Below are positions 1 to 10,209 of a DNA stretch of 64,000 nt, piece after piece (position 1 is the first letter of the stretch; every line of letters starts with the position of its first letter). Source of the stretch: Gari tellinella (taxonomy: Eukaryota; Mollusca; Bivalvia; Cardiida; Psammobiidae); the NCBI GenBank assembly GCA_922989275.2, contig OV277870.1, forward strand, positions 34,964,356 to 35,028,355, in the 5' to 3' direction. The position numbers were made by a program, and so were the translations under genes. A model generated the notes under the pieces. It was not told where the DNA came from. It searched no databases and saw only the letters and a list, made by a program, of their open reading frames with translations.

Positions 1-75
1 CCGATGCCGACGCCGACGCCGGGGTGATTCCATAACCACCCCGCCCTATTATCCGAATAGGCGAGCTAAAAAGAA
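1..75. repeat. Tail of a dispersed repeat cut by the window edge
   Basis: A GC-rich GCCGACGCCGACGCC stretch followed by a small mirrored ATTATCCGAATAG segment contrasts with the AT-rich DNA around it. It resembles the end of a dispersed invertebrate repeat but cannot be classified from 75 bp. Confidence 0.3.
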
Positions 76-531
76 AGAATTGTAGAATCTGACCTACATG
101 TACGACAATATTTGTCGTGCAAAGTTTTGTTAGATGGCCCCGGAATGGTGAACAGTTTGTCGCCTGATTAAACTTTCGGACTATACCCGACATCTAATAT
201 GTATGAAAATGATAGTGCTATCAAGCCTGGTAGTCCACTTGTACATGCAACGGTTTAAACCATTTATGGACATCAAATCTTCGAACACCAGCGTGTTTGT
301 TTGACAACAAAGTTAAAGTTTTCTCCCGGTGATGAAGCCAGATATGAAGATCTTTAAGATGGTAAAAGATACGTATGTAGTAAGGATGTTTTGACAGAAC
401 ATCGTGGTTTAATGTTTTCAATACGTTTTAATTTTGAATTGTTTTTCAATTTCCTCTTGTTTTTCAATTTCCTCTTGACTTTATCATTTAAACAGCTGTA
501 TTGATTATAGAAATAGTTTACCAATACAGTT
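76..531. other. No gene seen; short tandem duplication at about 434-470
   Basis: AT-rich spacer. The only structure noticed is a word TTTTTCAATTTCCTCTTG repeated head to tail near 440-477. The open frames here have no coding character. Confidence 0.4.
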
Positions 532-800
532 ACAGTTGAGAAAAAAATATATTTTCCAAATAAATGCATTAACGCTAAAACTTTTATTTCCATTTTAACA
601 TCCACTAGCATTTGAAATAGTACTAGTTCGTACCACCAATAAACTGTCGTTTTTAAATAATGTAGCATATTGATTTTCCAACAAATGTGTTGATGCTGAA
701 ACGTTTATGTTAATTGCAAATAAATGGAACCTTAGTAGACGCCGAGTAACTCGGCGCCTGATCAGACATCAAACCTTTTGCCACTCAGAGAAATATGAAA
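532..800 (+). mobile_element. Two degraded MITE-A fragments
   Basis: CAGTTGAGAAAAAAAT followed by AATGCATTAACGCTAAAAC at 532-585, then AATGTGTTGATGCTGAAAC and a hairpin core GACGCCGAGTAACTCGGCG at 660-790, match the MITE-A order with many substitutions. They may be two broken copies. Confidence 0.55.
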
Positions 801-850
801 AGTAAACAATGTTTAACTCTTCCACTGCCAAGTTTTGTCGCCTGCTTTAA

Positions 851-1032
851 CCCTCTTACCCCTTACATATCGTCTGCATTGAGAGTGTCGTCTGCAATAT
901 TTTTAAAGTCAGTTTTAGGGCTGTTTTGACTGAAGAAATATCAATACGAGTGTCGAAGAGTTTTGATCCGCGTCTGACCAGGACCCAGTCTCTTTGCAAA
1001 GTCGCATTTTGGCGCAATTATCATTGAAAGAG
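851..1032 (-). mobile_element. MITE-C copy, TTAA flanks
   Basis: TTAA at 847-850 and again at 1033-1036 flank a piece starting CCCTCTTACC and ending CATTGAAAGAG. It keeps the GTCGTCTGCAATATTTT block and the TTTGCAAAGTCGCATTTTGG block of the family, but the hairpin apex is degraded. Confidence 0.65.
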
Positions 1033-1128
1033 TTAAGAAATCTGTTATGTTCTAATAGTAGTTGAATTGCGCATGCGTTTGTATTTATAGTTGAGAAGGA
1101 CAGCAAAATATTCCTATCCGCTGTTATA

Positions 1129-1374
1129 CAGTGGAGAATGTGTTATTCTTTCCCAATAAACGCGTTTACGCTAAAACTATTTTTTGCAGTGCAAACAGTT
1201 TGGAGACAGATCAGACGCCGGGTAACCCGGCGTCTGATCAGGCTCCAAACTGTTTGCCACCATGATAAACATGAAATATCAGAATTGTTCAAAAGTTGTT
1301 CTTTTCTACGTTTTAGTGCTTTGCGTTTGCGTACGTTTGCGTTTAAACGGGAAAGAATAACAGATTCTCCACTG
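1129..1374 (+). mobile_element. MITE-A, full length, 246 bp, TA target duplication
   Basis: Perfect-looking ends CAGTGGAGAA and TTCTCCACTG are flanked by TA on both sides (1127-1128, 1375-1376). Inside are AATAAACGCGTTTACGCTAA, the central hairpin (arm GATCAGACGCCGGG), a GTTGTTCTTTTCTACGTTTT segment and a right subterminal GTTTGCGTACGTTTGCG. The TA target and the CAGTG start suggest a Tc1/mariner-type non-autonomous element; this is inferred. Confidence 0.85.
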
Positions 1375-1588
1375 TAGCCGCAACTATTTTAGGTACTGAT
1401 TTATCATCGCAATGGAATATTCTGGTAAGACTGTTGACAAATTACACTTACAAGACTCACGAGAGATCGGTTCATTACAAGCACATTTGACTAATCCAGA
1501 TTGTCTGAGTAGGTTATTAATCACAACTAACCTTGCAAAAATCAAATTTGAACCCATTTAAGCCTAGTGTCTATTTGAATGGGTATTG

Positions 1589-1660
1589 GCAAACAGTGTA
1601 TATCCTGATGAGACGCCGTGTTACGCGGCGTCTCATAAGGGTATACATTGTTTGCCATGG
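1589..1660. repeat. Solo copy of the shared core hairpin
   Basis: GCAAACAGTGTATATCCTG and its mirror surround GACGCCGTGTTACGCGGCG. This is the hairpin module of MITE-C and family I without recognisable element ends around it. Confidence 0.6.
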
Positions 1661-1861
1661 TAAACGTGATGTTTTTCTGTTTTGAAAATCATTGTAGTAT
1701 CTTCAATCACTCTTGCATATTAATAATGAAATCTACCAGCACGTTAACACAGAGAGAGAGTTCATTGCAATATCCAGGCATATAAATGGAAAAAATCTAG
1801 TTTCAAATTAAGTCAAGCGCAGAGTATTTAAGGTTAGTTTTAAAAATATAATGCACAATGA

Positions 1862-2000
1862 CATACAGTACAGACCCTGATCAGGCAGCTGCTACATGAG
1901 TCATTTTATTAGCGTTTACACTGTTTGCATAGGACAAGTGTTCTCGTTATAAGTACATTTTGCGTTTATAACGAGTGAAATCGTCGCTAGGATTGAATAC
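1862..2000. mobile_element. Degraded family I fragment
   Basis: It keeps CAGACCCTGATCAGG and the downstream TTTGCATAGGACAAGTGT block seen at 9706-9944 and 25771-26011. The apex of the stem is gone. Confidence 0.5.
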
Positions 2001-2171
2001 GTTTACACTTTCCCCCATAGAAGTGTCTTATAGCGCATTTACCTCCTTATACCATGTTTAAGAATTATAAGAAACGATGCTTGCATCTTCAGATGTGAGT
2101 GTTTAAATAGAAAGAAAGTGAAGAAGAAATCTAATGAATGAGTTTTATGCTTTACTTTCATTCAGTTTTAA

Positions 2172-2406
2172 CCCTTAACCTCATATATTATAGCTTGTTT
2201 CTAATGTTGAATATAGGTGACCACTTTAAGCAGGTTCAAAATAAGGCCCATTCTGCTTTAATTTCAGCCTGCTTTCAGGTACTATATGCTAGAATATTGA
2301 ACAATATTTCATAAGGAACATATCCATGAGTGCATAAAGTGGACCTACTTTCTTCCGTGAATGGATACATTAAAGGCGTAAAAAGGTGTATGTATTGGGT
2401 AATGGA
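2172..2406 (+). mobile_element. MITE-D copy (diverged)
   Basis: The family order is kept: GCTTGTTTCTAATGTTGAA, GTGACCACTTTAAGCAGG, a degraded stem, TTTCAGCCTGCTTTC, CTAGAATATTG and a right end GGGTAATGG followed by TTAA. Confidence 0.7.
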
Positions 2407-2649
2407 TTAAGAACTCCCCTGTCTGAAACACTGGAAAGAGGCTATGACGGGAAGGCTTAAAATTTGTTAAAGCTAAAAGGTCATCATCAGACTGATCAAA
2501 TTAATTATATTAATGTAAATTACAATGTGTAAACGTTCTAGTAATACAAATTGAGCTTTTTGAAATTAGTATAATCCCTCTAGTGTGACCACTGAATGAA
2601 TGGTAACATTCCGTGAACTAATACATTGAAACAACGCATACACCGGATA

Positions 2650-2895
2650 CAGTGGAGAATCTGTTATTCTTTCCCGTTTAAACGCAAACGTACGCAAACG
2701 CAAAGCACTAAAATGTAGAAAAGAACAACTTTTGGACAATTCTGATAATTCTTGTTTATCTTGGTGGCAAACAGTTTGGAGCCTGATCAGACGCCGGGTT
2801 ACCCGGCGTCTGATCTGGCTCCAAACTGTTTGCACTGCAAATAATAGTTTTAGCGTAAACGCGTTTATTGGGAAAGAATAACAGATTCTCCACTG
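2650..2895 (-). mobile_element. MITE-A, full length, inverted orientation
   Basis: 246 bp between TA (2648-2649) and TA (2896-2897). It is the reverse complement of the 1129 copy with few differences. The hairpin arm is GATCAGACGCCGGG with a TTACCCGG turn. Confidence 0.85.
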
Positions 2896-2949
2896 TAGCA
2901 CATTAGTGCTTTGCTTTATTCCATTTAAACGAAATATAACGCAAGTGTA

Positions 2950-3090
2950 CTATACTTCAATGTAGAGAATTATTATTCCTTGAAGATGGTAATTCATTTA
3001 AATCAGAGATACAAACAGTTTATGACATGTTAAGACGGTTGGTGACTTGGCGTCTGATTTGGCTGTTTATTGGTAAAGAACAACGTGTCA
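2950..3090. repeat. Degraded core-hairpin fragment
   Basis: ACAAACAGTTTATGACATG, GACGGTTGGTGACTTGGCGTC and GGTAAAGAACAACGT recall a MITE-A copy in minus orientation. The ends are not recoverable. Confidence 0.4.
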
Positions 3091-3210
3091 CCACTGTTCC
3101 CTTCAGGTACGTGTAACACCTAGAACTGCAACAGAGAACATGTACAGTAAGTCAGTATCGTGTTAGGTTAGGTTAGCAGTTTGTGCCCCATGTGCAGCGT
3201 GCAAAGTACA

Positions 3211-3385
3211 GTAGAGAAAACGTTTTATTTCCAAATAACCACGTTTACGTCTAAACTATTATGTTTATTGCAAACAATTTGGAGCCATATCAGACGCCGG
3301 GTAACTCGGCTTCAAACTGTTTGCCATTCAGATTAACACTGGTAGTCAAAATTGTTAAAAAACGTGTCATTTTCTATATTTCATT
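3211..3385 (+). mobile_element. Degraded MITE-A, left end kept
   Basis: TACAGTAGAGAAAACG, an ACCACGTTTACGTCTAAAC block and GAGCCATATCAGACGCCGGG are present. The right half of the hairpin arm is partly deleted and the right TIR is absent. Confidence 0.6.
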
Positions 3386-3398
3386 GCATTCCCTCCTT

Positions 3399-3680
3399 AC
3401 AACAATGCTTACTGATATTCCCTAAACAAGACATGTATACCAAACGCTTTCAATGCTGTAATATCGTCTGCTGTTTTTTCTCAAAGTATTGACAGAAGAA
3501 ACATAAATACGAGTGACAAATAGTTTGAACCAAGATAAGACACCACGTTATGCGGCATCTGATCTGGGTTCAAACAGTTTGCAAACAGTTTGCAAATGTA
3601 TTTTAAGGGTCTATAACACCCCATCCAGACAACACATCTACTCACTCTGTGTCTCCCGTTGGGTGTTATTGCAGGGCTTC
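3399..3680 (+). mobile_element. MITE-B copy lacking its left terminus
   Basis: Contains AACAAGACATGTATACC, ATATCGTCTGCTG, GACAGAAGAAACATAAAT, the hairpin arms around GACACCACGTTATGCGGC and a right subterminal GTCTCCCGTTGGGTGTTATTG. A CAAACAGTTTG word is duplicated at the right arm of the hairpin. Confidence 0.6.
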
Positions 3681-3728
3681 CATTTTGCATTTTGCATTTT
3701 TCAAGTGCGATTTTACGAATCGTACCTT

Positions 3729-3835
3729 TACCCCATAGCCTTTTCTTGTTTTGTTGACATGCAACTACTTAAAGCAGGCTGTAAGTAAAGCTTTACTTTG
3801 CTTTACTTTCAGCCTGCTTTACGCTACCATGTACT
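3729..3835 (+). mobile_element. MITE-D left part
   Basis: TTACCCCATAGCC, ACTTAAAGCAGGCTG, a rearranged stem and TTTCAGCCTGCTTTACGCTA. The copy is broken just after the right stem arm; a repeated AAAATCCGGAGA-type word follows at 3840-3872. Confidence 0.6.
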
Positions 3836-3966
3836 GGGGAAAAATCCGGAGATTTATGAAAAATCCGGAGAAATGGCAGCCCTGTTATTGTAGAGAGTGT
3901 GTACTGTACGTATAACTCTAATGGTAGCATGTGGCTGTTTGCTGCTGAACTGGTATCCTGCATTAA

Positions 3967-4210
3967 CCCATTACCCCATAGCCTGTTTCTAGTAGTTAAG
4001 ATATGTGACCTATTAAAGCAGGTTGAAAGTAAAGTAGAATGCGCCCTAGGGCGCATTCTGCTTTACTTTCAGCCTGCTTTAAGTTACTATCTGCTAGGAT
4101 ATAGAAACTATTGCTTATGGTACATATTCATGACAGTATAAAATGGAACTATTTTCTTTGGCGGATGAATAAAATGAATGCGCTAAAAGTCGTATCTATA
4201 TGGGAAAAGG
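3967..4210 (+). mobile_element. MITE-D, full length, TTAA flanks
   Basis: TTAA at 3963-3966 and 4211-4214 flank CCCATTACCCCATAGCC at the left. The right end is decayed (GGGAAAAGG). The central stem is AGAATGCGCCC/GGGCGCATTCT, with the usual TTAA apex changed to CTAG by a paired change. Confidence 0.82.
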
Positions 4211-4480
4211 TTAAGCAGTCATATAACTAACACTTCTCCTGCTGGAGACCAATGCATGTTTACATTGCAAACAGTACATATACATTGATTAGAGGAATGC
4301 TTTAGTGTGAAGTATTAAGTTCTACTAAATATTTACTAAACGGCCACCATTAAATTGGTAATTGATCAATGTCATCAGCGTAATAGTCCGTTTGAATAAT
4401 ACATCTATTACATAACCTACTGCACTAGCGGTGAATAACACTTATTGCTTATTTATCGTATATAACTGGTTTTAGTCCTG
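4211..4480. other. Spacer, nothing recognised
   Basis: AT-rich sequence without repeat family match or coding character. Confidence 0.3.
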
Positions 4481-4579
4481 TACCTGACCTGAAGACCCGT
4501 TTGCAAAATGGTGTTGAGAGAGTTTCTCACTTGATGTGAGTTAACGAGACCATAGACATCACAAATCACCGAGGTGCTT

Positions 4580-5900
4580 GTCTGCCACACTGTCACGTTT
4601 CCCACAATATCCAAATCCAATATGGCCACCGCCAGCCATTTTGGAAAAGCTAACTTTTTTGTTTTTTGGAGAATAAATAAGTGTAATACCTCTAAATTGA
4701 TTGTTTTTTGGTGTGGAACTCATTTCTGATGCCCTTTGTGCAATCTGGGGTGTCTTTGATTTGGAAAGGTCAAATTTCACATTAGCCAAATCCAAAATGG
4801 CCGCCGCCAACCATGTTTGAAAAGCTTTTTTCGTTGTTTTTTTTAAGAAAAATCAAATATAATACTTCTAAATTGATTATTTTTTAGAGTATAATTCACT
4901 TCTGATGTCCTTTGTGCAATCTGGGGTGTCTTTGATTTGGAAAGATCAAGTTCCGCGATAGCAAAATCCAATATGGCCGCCGCAAGCCATGTTAAAAAAG
5001 CTAACTTTTTTCCTTTTTTTGGAGAATAAATCAATGTAATACCTCTCAATTGATAATTTTTGGGTGTTGAACTCATTTCTGATGCCTTTTTTGCAATTTG
5101 GGATGTATTTGATTCGGAAAGGTCAAGTTTCACAATCGCCAAATCCAATATGGCCGCCGCAAGCCATGTTAAAAAAGCTAATTTTGTTTCTTTTTTGGAG
5201 AATAAACCAATGTAATACCTCTCAATTGATGATTTTTGGGTGTTGAACTCATTTCTGATGCCTTTTGTGCAATCTGGAATGTCTTTGAGTGGAAAGATCA
5301 AGTTCCACAAAAACCAAATCCAATATGGCCGCCGCAAGCCATGTTAAAAAAGCTAATTTTGTTTCTTTTTTGGAGAATAAACCAATGTAATACTTCTCAA
5401 TTGATAACGTTTGGTGTTGAACTCATTTCTGATGCCTTTTGTGCAATCTTGGATGTATTTGATTCGGAAAGGTCAAGTTTCACAATAGCCAAATCCAATA
5501 TGGCCGCCGCAAACCATGTTGAAAAAGCTAATTTTGTTGTTTTTTTGGACAAAAATCAAATGCTATACTTCTTAATTGATTTTTTTTTAGAGTAGAACTC
5601 ATTTCTGATGCCATTTGTGCAATCTAGGGTGTCTTTGCTTTGGAAAGATCAAGTTCCAAAAGAAGCAAAATCCAATATGGCCGCCGCAACCATGTTGAAA
5701 AAGCTATTTGTTTTCTTTTTTGGAGAATTATCAAATGTAATACCTCTAAATTAATAATATTTTGGTGTGGAACTTATTTCTGAGGCCCTTTGTGCAATCT
5801 TGGGTGTTTTTGATTCAGAAAGGTCAAGTTCCACAATAGCAAAATCCAATATGGCAGCCGCAAACCACGATGGAAAAGCTAATTTAAAAAAATAATAATT
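4580..5900 (-). repeat. Left-arm tandem array, about 177 bp unit, about 8 units
   Basis: Each unit carries CCAAATCCAATATGGCCGCC, a T-rich block with GGAGAATAAA, TGTAATACCTCTAAATTGAT and GAACTCATTTCTGATGCC. Because the unit length is often a multiple of three, the minus strand stays open over nearly three units (5337-4843), giving a repeated peptide WLAAAILDLAIVKLDLS of about 59-residue period. This is probably a by-product of the period rather than a protein. Confidence 0.75.
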
Positions 5901-6142
5901 AAAAAAGATCAAATATACATGTAATACATGTATATCTTAATTGGTTATTGCTTGTGTTTAACTCATTTCCTCTCTGAGGTCCTTTGTTCAATATGGAGAG
6001 TCATTGGTTTGAACAGGTCAAGTTGAATGTCTTTTTGATACATTAACGACCTTTGGCTTAGCTTGAACAGCAGTAGTCAGTATGTAAACAAGATGTAAGT
6101 AAATGGCAACTCTCTGACATTAGACAGAGAAAACACGACAGT

Positions 6143-6216
6143 GAGCGGGACTCAATCCTACGTCCTGAGGTAAGAGGCTTTTATCCTAACCACTAAGACT
6201 ACCACAGGCCCATGGA
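6143..6216 (-). repeat. tRNA-like (SINE-type) block in the left arm
   Basis: On the minus strand there is an A-box-like TAGTCTTAGTGGTTAGGAT and, about 35 bp on, a B-box-like GGATTGAGTCCCGC. Layout and words resemble the Pol III promoter of a tRNA-derived SINE; a functional tRNA fold is not convincing. Confidence 0.55.
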
Positions 6217-6358
6217 CAGACGGTTGGGCCGGGGCAGAATATATAACACCTTGTTCCATATGCATGGAAAGATACATCAATAAAGCATCAACAATTGATT
6301 AGATAGTAGTTCCAAAGTCATTTCGTGCCGGGTTTTCACAGGGTGAAGAAACTGAAGA

Positions 6359-6688
6359 CAGACATGCAACAAAAGTGTCGGTTCATCAATTTTTATTCAT
6401 GATATGCCCGGTTTTGTCGAGATAGGGTGAGAATATACTGACAATCAGTTGTATCCCTTTTCTCTATTTATCCCTTCTGACGATTTTTCCCCTCAAAATC
6501 AATCGTGTCGGATCCTTGTGGTAAGGAGTACATTGGTACTCTGCTGCCCTCAAAGTGCCTTAAGCCTTTACCATAGAGTCTGCTCACATTGTATTAGTGT
6601 ACAGAGACGTGTGATACTCGTTGATGTCTTTGCCGTGCTGCAGAGGTACTTTTTGCAACACATTTTGTCATGGAAAACTGGACACTTC
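6359..6688. other. Unique spacer (loop) of the giant palindrome
   Basis: About 330 bp that is not mirrored. It begins just inside GGGTGAAGAAACTGAAG. A plus frame is open from 6449 to 6706, but the peptide has no coding character and ends within the mirrored arm. No transposase or tRNA match is seen. Confidence 0.5.
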
Positions 6689-6835
6689 AGTTTCTTCACC
6701 CTGTGAAAACCCGGCACGAAATGACTTTGGAACTACATGTGTATCTAATCAATTGTTGATGCTTTATTGATGTATCTTTCTATGCATGTGGAACAAGGTG
6801 TTATATATTCTGCCCCGGCCCTACCGTCTGTCCAT

Positions 6836-6910
6836 GGGCCTGTGGTAGTCTTAGTGGTTAGGATAAAAGCCTCTTACCTCAGGACGTAGGATTGAGTCCC
6901 GCTAGCTGTC
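6836..6910 (+). repeat. tRNA-like (SINE-type) block in the right arm
   Basis: Mirror copy of the 6143-6216 block: GTGGTAGTCTTAGTGGTTAG followed by AGGATTGAGTCCCGCTAGC. The B-box is intact in both arms. One arm has CAGTGAGCGG where the other has CTAGCGG, so the arms are diverging here. Confidence 0.55.
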
Positions 6911-7179
6911 GTGTGTTCTCTGTCTAATGTCAGAGAGTTGCCATTTACTTACATCTTGTTTACATACTGACTACTGCTGTTCAAGCTAAGCCAAAGGTCG
7001 TTAATGTATCAACAAGACATTCAACTTGACCTTTTTAAACCAATGACTCTCCATATTGAACAAAGGACCTCAGAGAGGAAATGAGTTAAACACAAGCAAT
7101 AACCAATTAAGATATACATGTATTACATGTATATTTGATCTTTTTTAATTATTATTTTTTTAAATTAGCTTTTCCATCG

Positions 7180-8480
7180 TGGTTTGCGGCTGCCATTTTG
7201 GATTTTGCTATTGTGGAATTTGACCTTTCTGAATCAAAAACACCCAAGATTGCACAAAGGGCCTCAGAAATAAGTGCCACGCCAAAATATCATTAATTTA
7301 GAGGTATTACATTTGATAATTCTCCAAAAAAGAAAACAAATAGCTTTTTCAACATGGTTGCGGCGGCCATATTGGATTTTGCTTCTTTTGGAACTTGATC
7401 TTTCCAAAGCAAAGACACCCTAGATTGCACAAAGGGCATCAGAAATGAGTTCTACTCTAAAAAATAATCAATTTAGAAGTATAGCATTTGATTTTTGTCC
7501 AAAAAACAACAAAATTAGCTTTTTCAACATGGTTTGCGGCGGCCATATTGGATTTGGCTATTGTGAAACTTGACCTTTCCGAATCAAAACATCCCAGATA
7601 GTAGAAAAGGCTTCAAATATGAGTTCAACACCCAAATATTATCAATTGAGAGGTATTACATTGGTTTATTCTCCAAAAAAGAAAAAAATAACTTTTTTAA
7701 CATGGCTTGCGGCGGCCATATTGGATTTGGCTATTGTTGAACTTGATCTTTCCAAATCAAAGACATCCCAGATTGCACAAAAGGCCTCAGAAATGAGTTC
7801 AACACCCAAACATTATCAATTGAGAGGTATTACATTGGTTTATTCTCCAAAAAAGAAACAAAATTAGCTTTTTTAACATGGCTTGCGGCGGTCATATTGG
7901 ATTTGGCGATTGTGAAACTTGACCTTTCCGAATCAAATACATCCCAGATTGCAAAAAAGGCATCAGAAATGAGTTCAACACCCAAAAATTATCAATTGAG
8001 AGGTATTACATTGGTTTATTCTCCAAAAAAGGAAAAAAGTTAGCTTTTTTAACATGGCTTGCGGCGGCCATATTGGATTTTGCTATCGCGGAACTTGATC
8101 TTTCCAAATCAAAGACATCCCAGATTGCACAAAGGACATCAGAAGTGAATTATCCTCTAAAAAATAATCAATTTAGAAGTATTATATTTGATTTTTCTTA
8201 AAAAAACAACGAAAAAAGCTTTTCCAACATGGTTGGCGGCGGCCATTTTGGATTTGGCTAATGTGAAATTTGACCATTCCAAATCAAAGACACCCCAGAT
8301 TGCACAAAGGGCATCAGTTATCAGTTCCACACCAAAAAACAATCAATTTAGAGGTATTACACTTATTTATTCTCCAAAAAACAAAAAAGTTAGCTTTTCC
8401 AAAATGGCTGGCGGCGGCCATATTGGATTTGGATATTATGGGAAACGTGACAGTGTGGCAGACAAGCACCTCGGTGATTT
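7180..8480 (+). repeat. Right-arm tandem array, mirror of the left array
   Basis: The same units in inverted order and orientation, with the same WLAAAILDLA peptide period readable on the plus strand (for example 7619-7867 and 8188-8484). Differences from the left arm are scattered single bases and small indels. Confidence 0.75.
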
Positions 8481-8874
8481 GTGATGTCTAGGGTCTCGTT
8501 AACTCACATCAAGTGAGAAACTCTCTCAACACCATTTTGCAAACGGGTCTAGAGGCCTAGTCCTGGATTATTTAGCTTTACAAATGAGATTGTCGAACTA
8601 AAGTGTATATTCCTAATCGGTGTCAAAGTTTGTAAACAAATATTGAGTCAAACAACACTTCTGTCGGCGATCGAGTGGTTATAGATGGAAAGGGACGCCA
8701 CCTAGATTTATTCTCAATAAATCGAAATTAACCTTTGAACTTTTTGCATCTTTACTTACTTGGGCGGTCCAGTCACGTGTAATCAATTTGACTAATATAC
8801 TTTAGGGAAGCTAGCAAGCTAAAAAACTATCGAGATGGTAAAATCAAGTTTGTCAGATTATGTTATAAATAGAA

Positions 8875-9014
8875 TCTTACATTCGTGTTCATAATTCATG
8901 TGATTTATAAAACTTGTTTTTTAGAAAACGATAAAAACTCGACAAGCCTCGTTTTTATCGTTTTCTAAAAGACTTGTTTTACAAATCCAATAACTTATGA
9001 ACACTTAATGTAAG
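8875..9014. repeat. Foldback hairpin, about 140 bp
   Basis: Arms CTTACATTCGTGTTCATAA and TTATGAACACTTAATGTAAG close a longer mirror with an inner stem TTTTAGAAAACGATAAAAAC. Very short loop (TCGACAAGCC). Probably a small foldback MITE; no target duplication was resolved. Confidence 0.7.
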
Positions 9015-9318
9015 CTCCTGTATATAATTGTACTAAATGGTTAATGTCAATTGTATGGAATTAGTTATGAAAATATCTATTTTTAAACAACCAGAGTAGA
9101 CTTAGATTGAAGGCTGCGTTGTAAAGCTGGGTCTAATTATGATCTGCATATTTATGAACTTGCCAAATTTGTGTTTTTATAATATCTTGTTTAGCTTTTC
9201 CAAAGTGACATGACTCCTAATAAGTTACACGGAGAGCATAACAAAGATGATCAACGTTAACATACTACTGTGACACCAGGTGTTTTATGTAAAAGTGAAG
9301 AAACTAATTAGTTGTATA

Positions 9319-9585
9319 CAGTGGAGAAAACGTTATTCTTTCCCAATAAACGCGTTTACGCTAAAACTATTTTTACCATTACAAAAAGTTTGGAGCCAGA
9401 TCAGACGCCGGGTAACCCGGCGTCTGATCTGGCTCCAAACTGTTTGCCACCAATATAAACATGAATTATCAGAAATGTCCAAAAGTTGTTCTTTTCTACA
9501 TTTTAGTGATTTGCGTTTGCGTACGTTTGCGTTGCGTTTGCGTACGTTTGCGTTTAAACGGGAAAGAATAACAGATTCTCCACTG
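9319..9585 (+). mobile_element. MITE-A with a 21 bp subterminal duplication
   Basis: TA flanks at 9317-9318 and 9586-9587. The element is 267 bp rather than 246 because GCGTTTGCGTACGTTT is duplicated in tandem before the right TIR. The left TIR reads CAGTGGAGAAAACG. Confidence 0.82.
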
Positions 9586-9705
9586 TATGTATCTAAACAT
9601 AATTAAATCATGAGTTATTGTCACGCTGTCACCGACCTCAATACAGTTTGCGTTGGTTACAATACAATATTAACCATTTCACTGACATTGCTCCGTCTTC
9701 GTTAA

Positions 9706-9944
9706 CTCATTCACCCATGAAACTTTAAATGGACACTTCCAGTTAACAATTTAATTAAGTTCGTTTTTTAATAATAAGGGTGCCTTCGCACAATATTTTA
9801 CAGAATGGCAAACAGTGTAGACTGTGATCAGAGTATTCCTTAGGGAGCCCTCTGATCATGGTATACACTGTTTGCATAGGACAAGTGTACTCTTGATAGG
9901 TTAATAATTTGTTCATGACGAGTATATATATGGGGTTCAATGTG
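9706..9944 (+). mobile_element. Family I MITE, TTAA flanks
   Basis: TTAA at 9702-9705 and 9945-9948. Contains GGCAAACAGTGTAGACTG, a stem around GATCAGAG...CTCTGATC and TTTGCATAGGACAAGTGTAC. The ends are CTCATTCACCCATGAA and GGGGTTCAATGTG, an imperfect TIR. Confidence 0.65.
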
Positions 9945-10209
9945 TTAAACGATTGTTGCCTGCTTTTAGTTATCAAGTTGACTACAGTAATACCGCAAAT
10001 ATTGTCAAACATTTTGTATTCTAATCAGACCTCAAAATACTCTATCCGGCGACTAATCATAATCGAAATTGTTTGCAAATAATCCTTGTCTCCAAAGTAA
10101 GGCAGTGGAGTGTTTAAAGCGAAACTGCGTAAGTAAGTGGCCTATGCACTGGGGGATAACTTTATATTATCATCAACATGTTTAGCTACGACTGCTTATA
10201 TTGGTATTA

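Larger units (their letters stand above)
4481..8557. mobile_element. 4.08 kb giant palindrome (foldback element) with internal tandem units
   Basis: The left arm, about 4493-6358, is mirrored by 6689-8550, with a spacer of about 330 bp between. The outermost shared words are AGACCCGTTTGCAAAATGGT and its mirror ACCATTTTGCAAACGGGTCT. An 8 bp word TAGTCCTG occurs at 4473-4480 and 8558-8565 and may be the target duplication. Each arm holds about eight tandem units of roughly 177 bp, then a unique part with a tRNA-like block. No transposase is visible, so the element looks non-autonomous. Confidence 0.85.

Noticed and set aside
1138..1377. Recurring 60-190 residue frames over MITE-A copies (for example 1138-1377, 35703-35966, 46420-46986)
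   Set aside because: They follow the MITE-A sequence in whichever frame is open, on both strands, and stop at its ends.
6836..6910. A tRNA gene in the palindrome arm
   Set aside because: A and B boxes are present, but no cloverleaf with a proper anticodon loop could be drawn, and the block is copied in both arms.
4600..8460. An array of YY1 binding sites (ATGGCCGCC) in the palindrome
   Set aside because: The repeated word CCAATATGGCCGCC resembles but does not match the usual YY1 core AANATGGCGGC; repetition alone explains its frequency.
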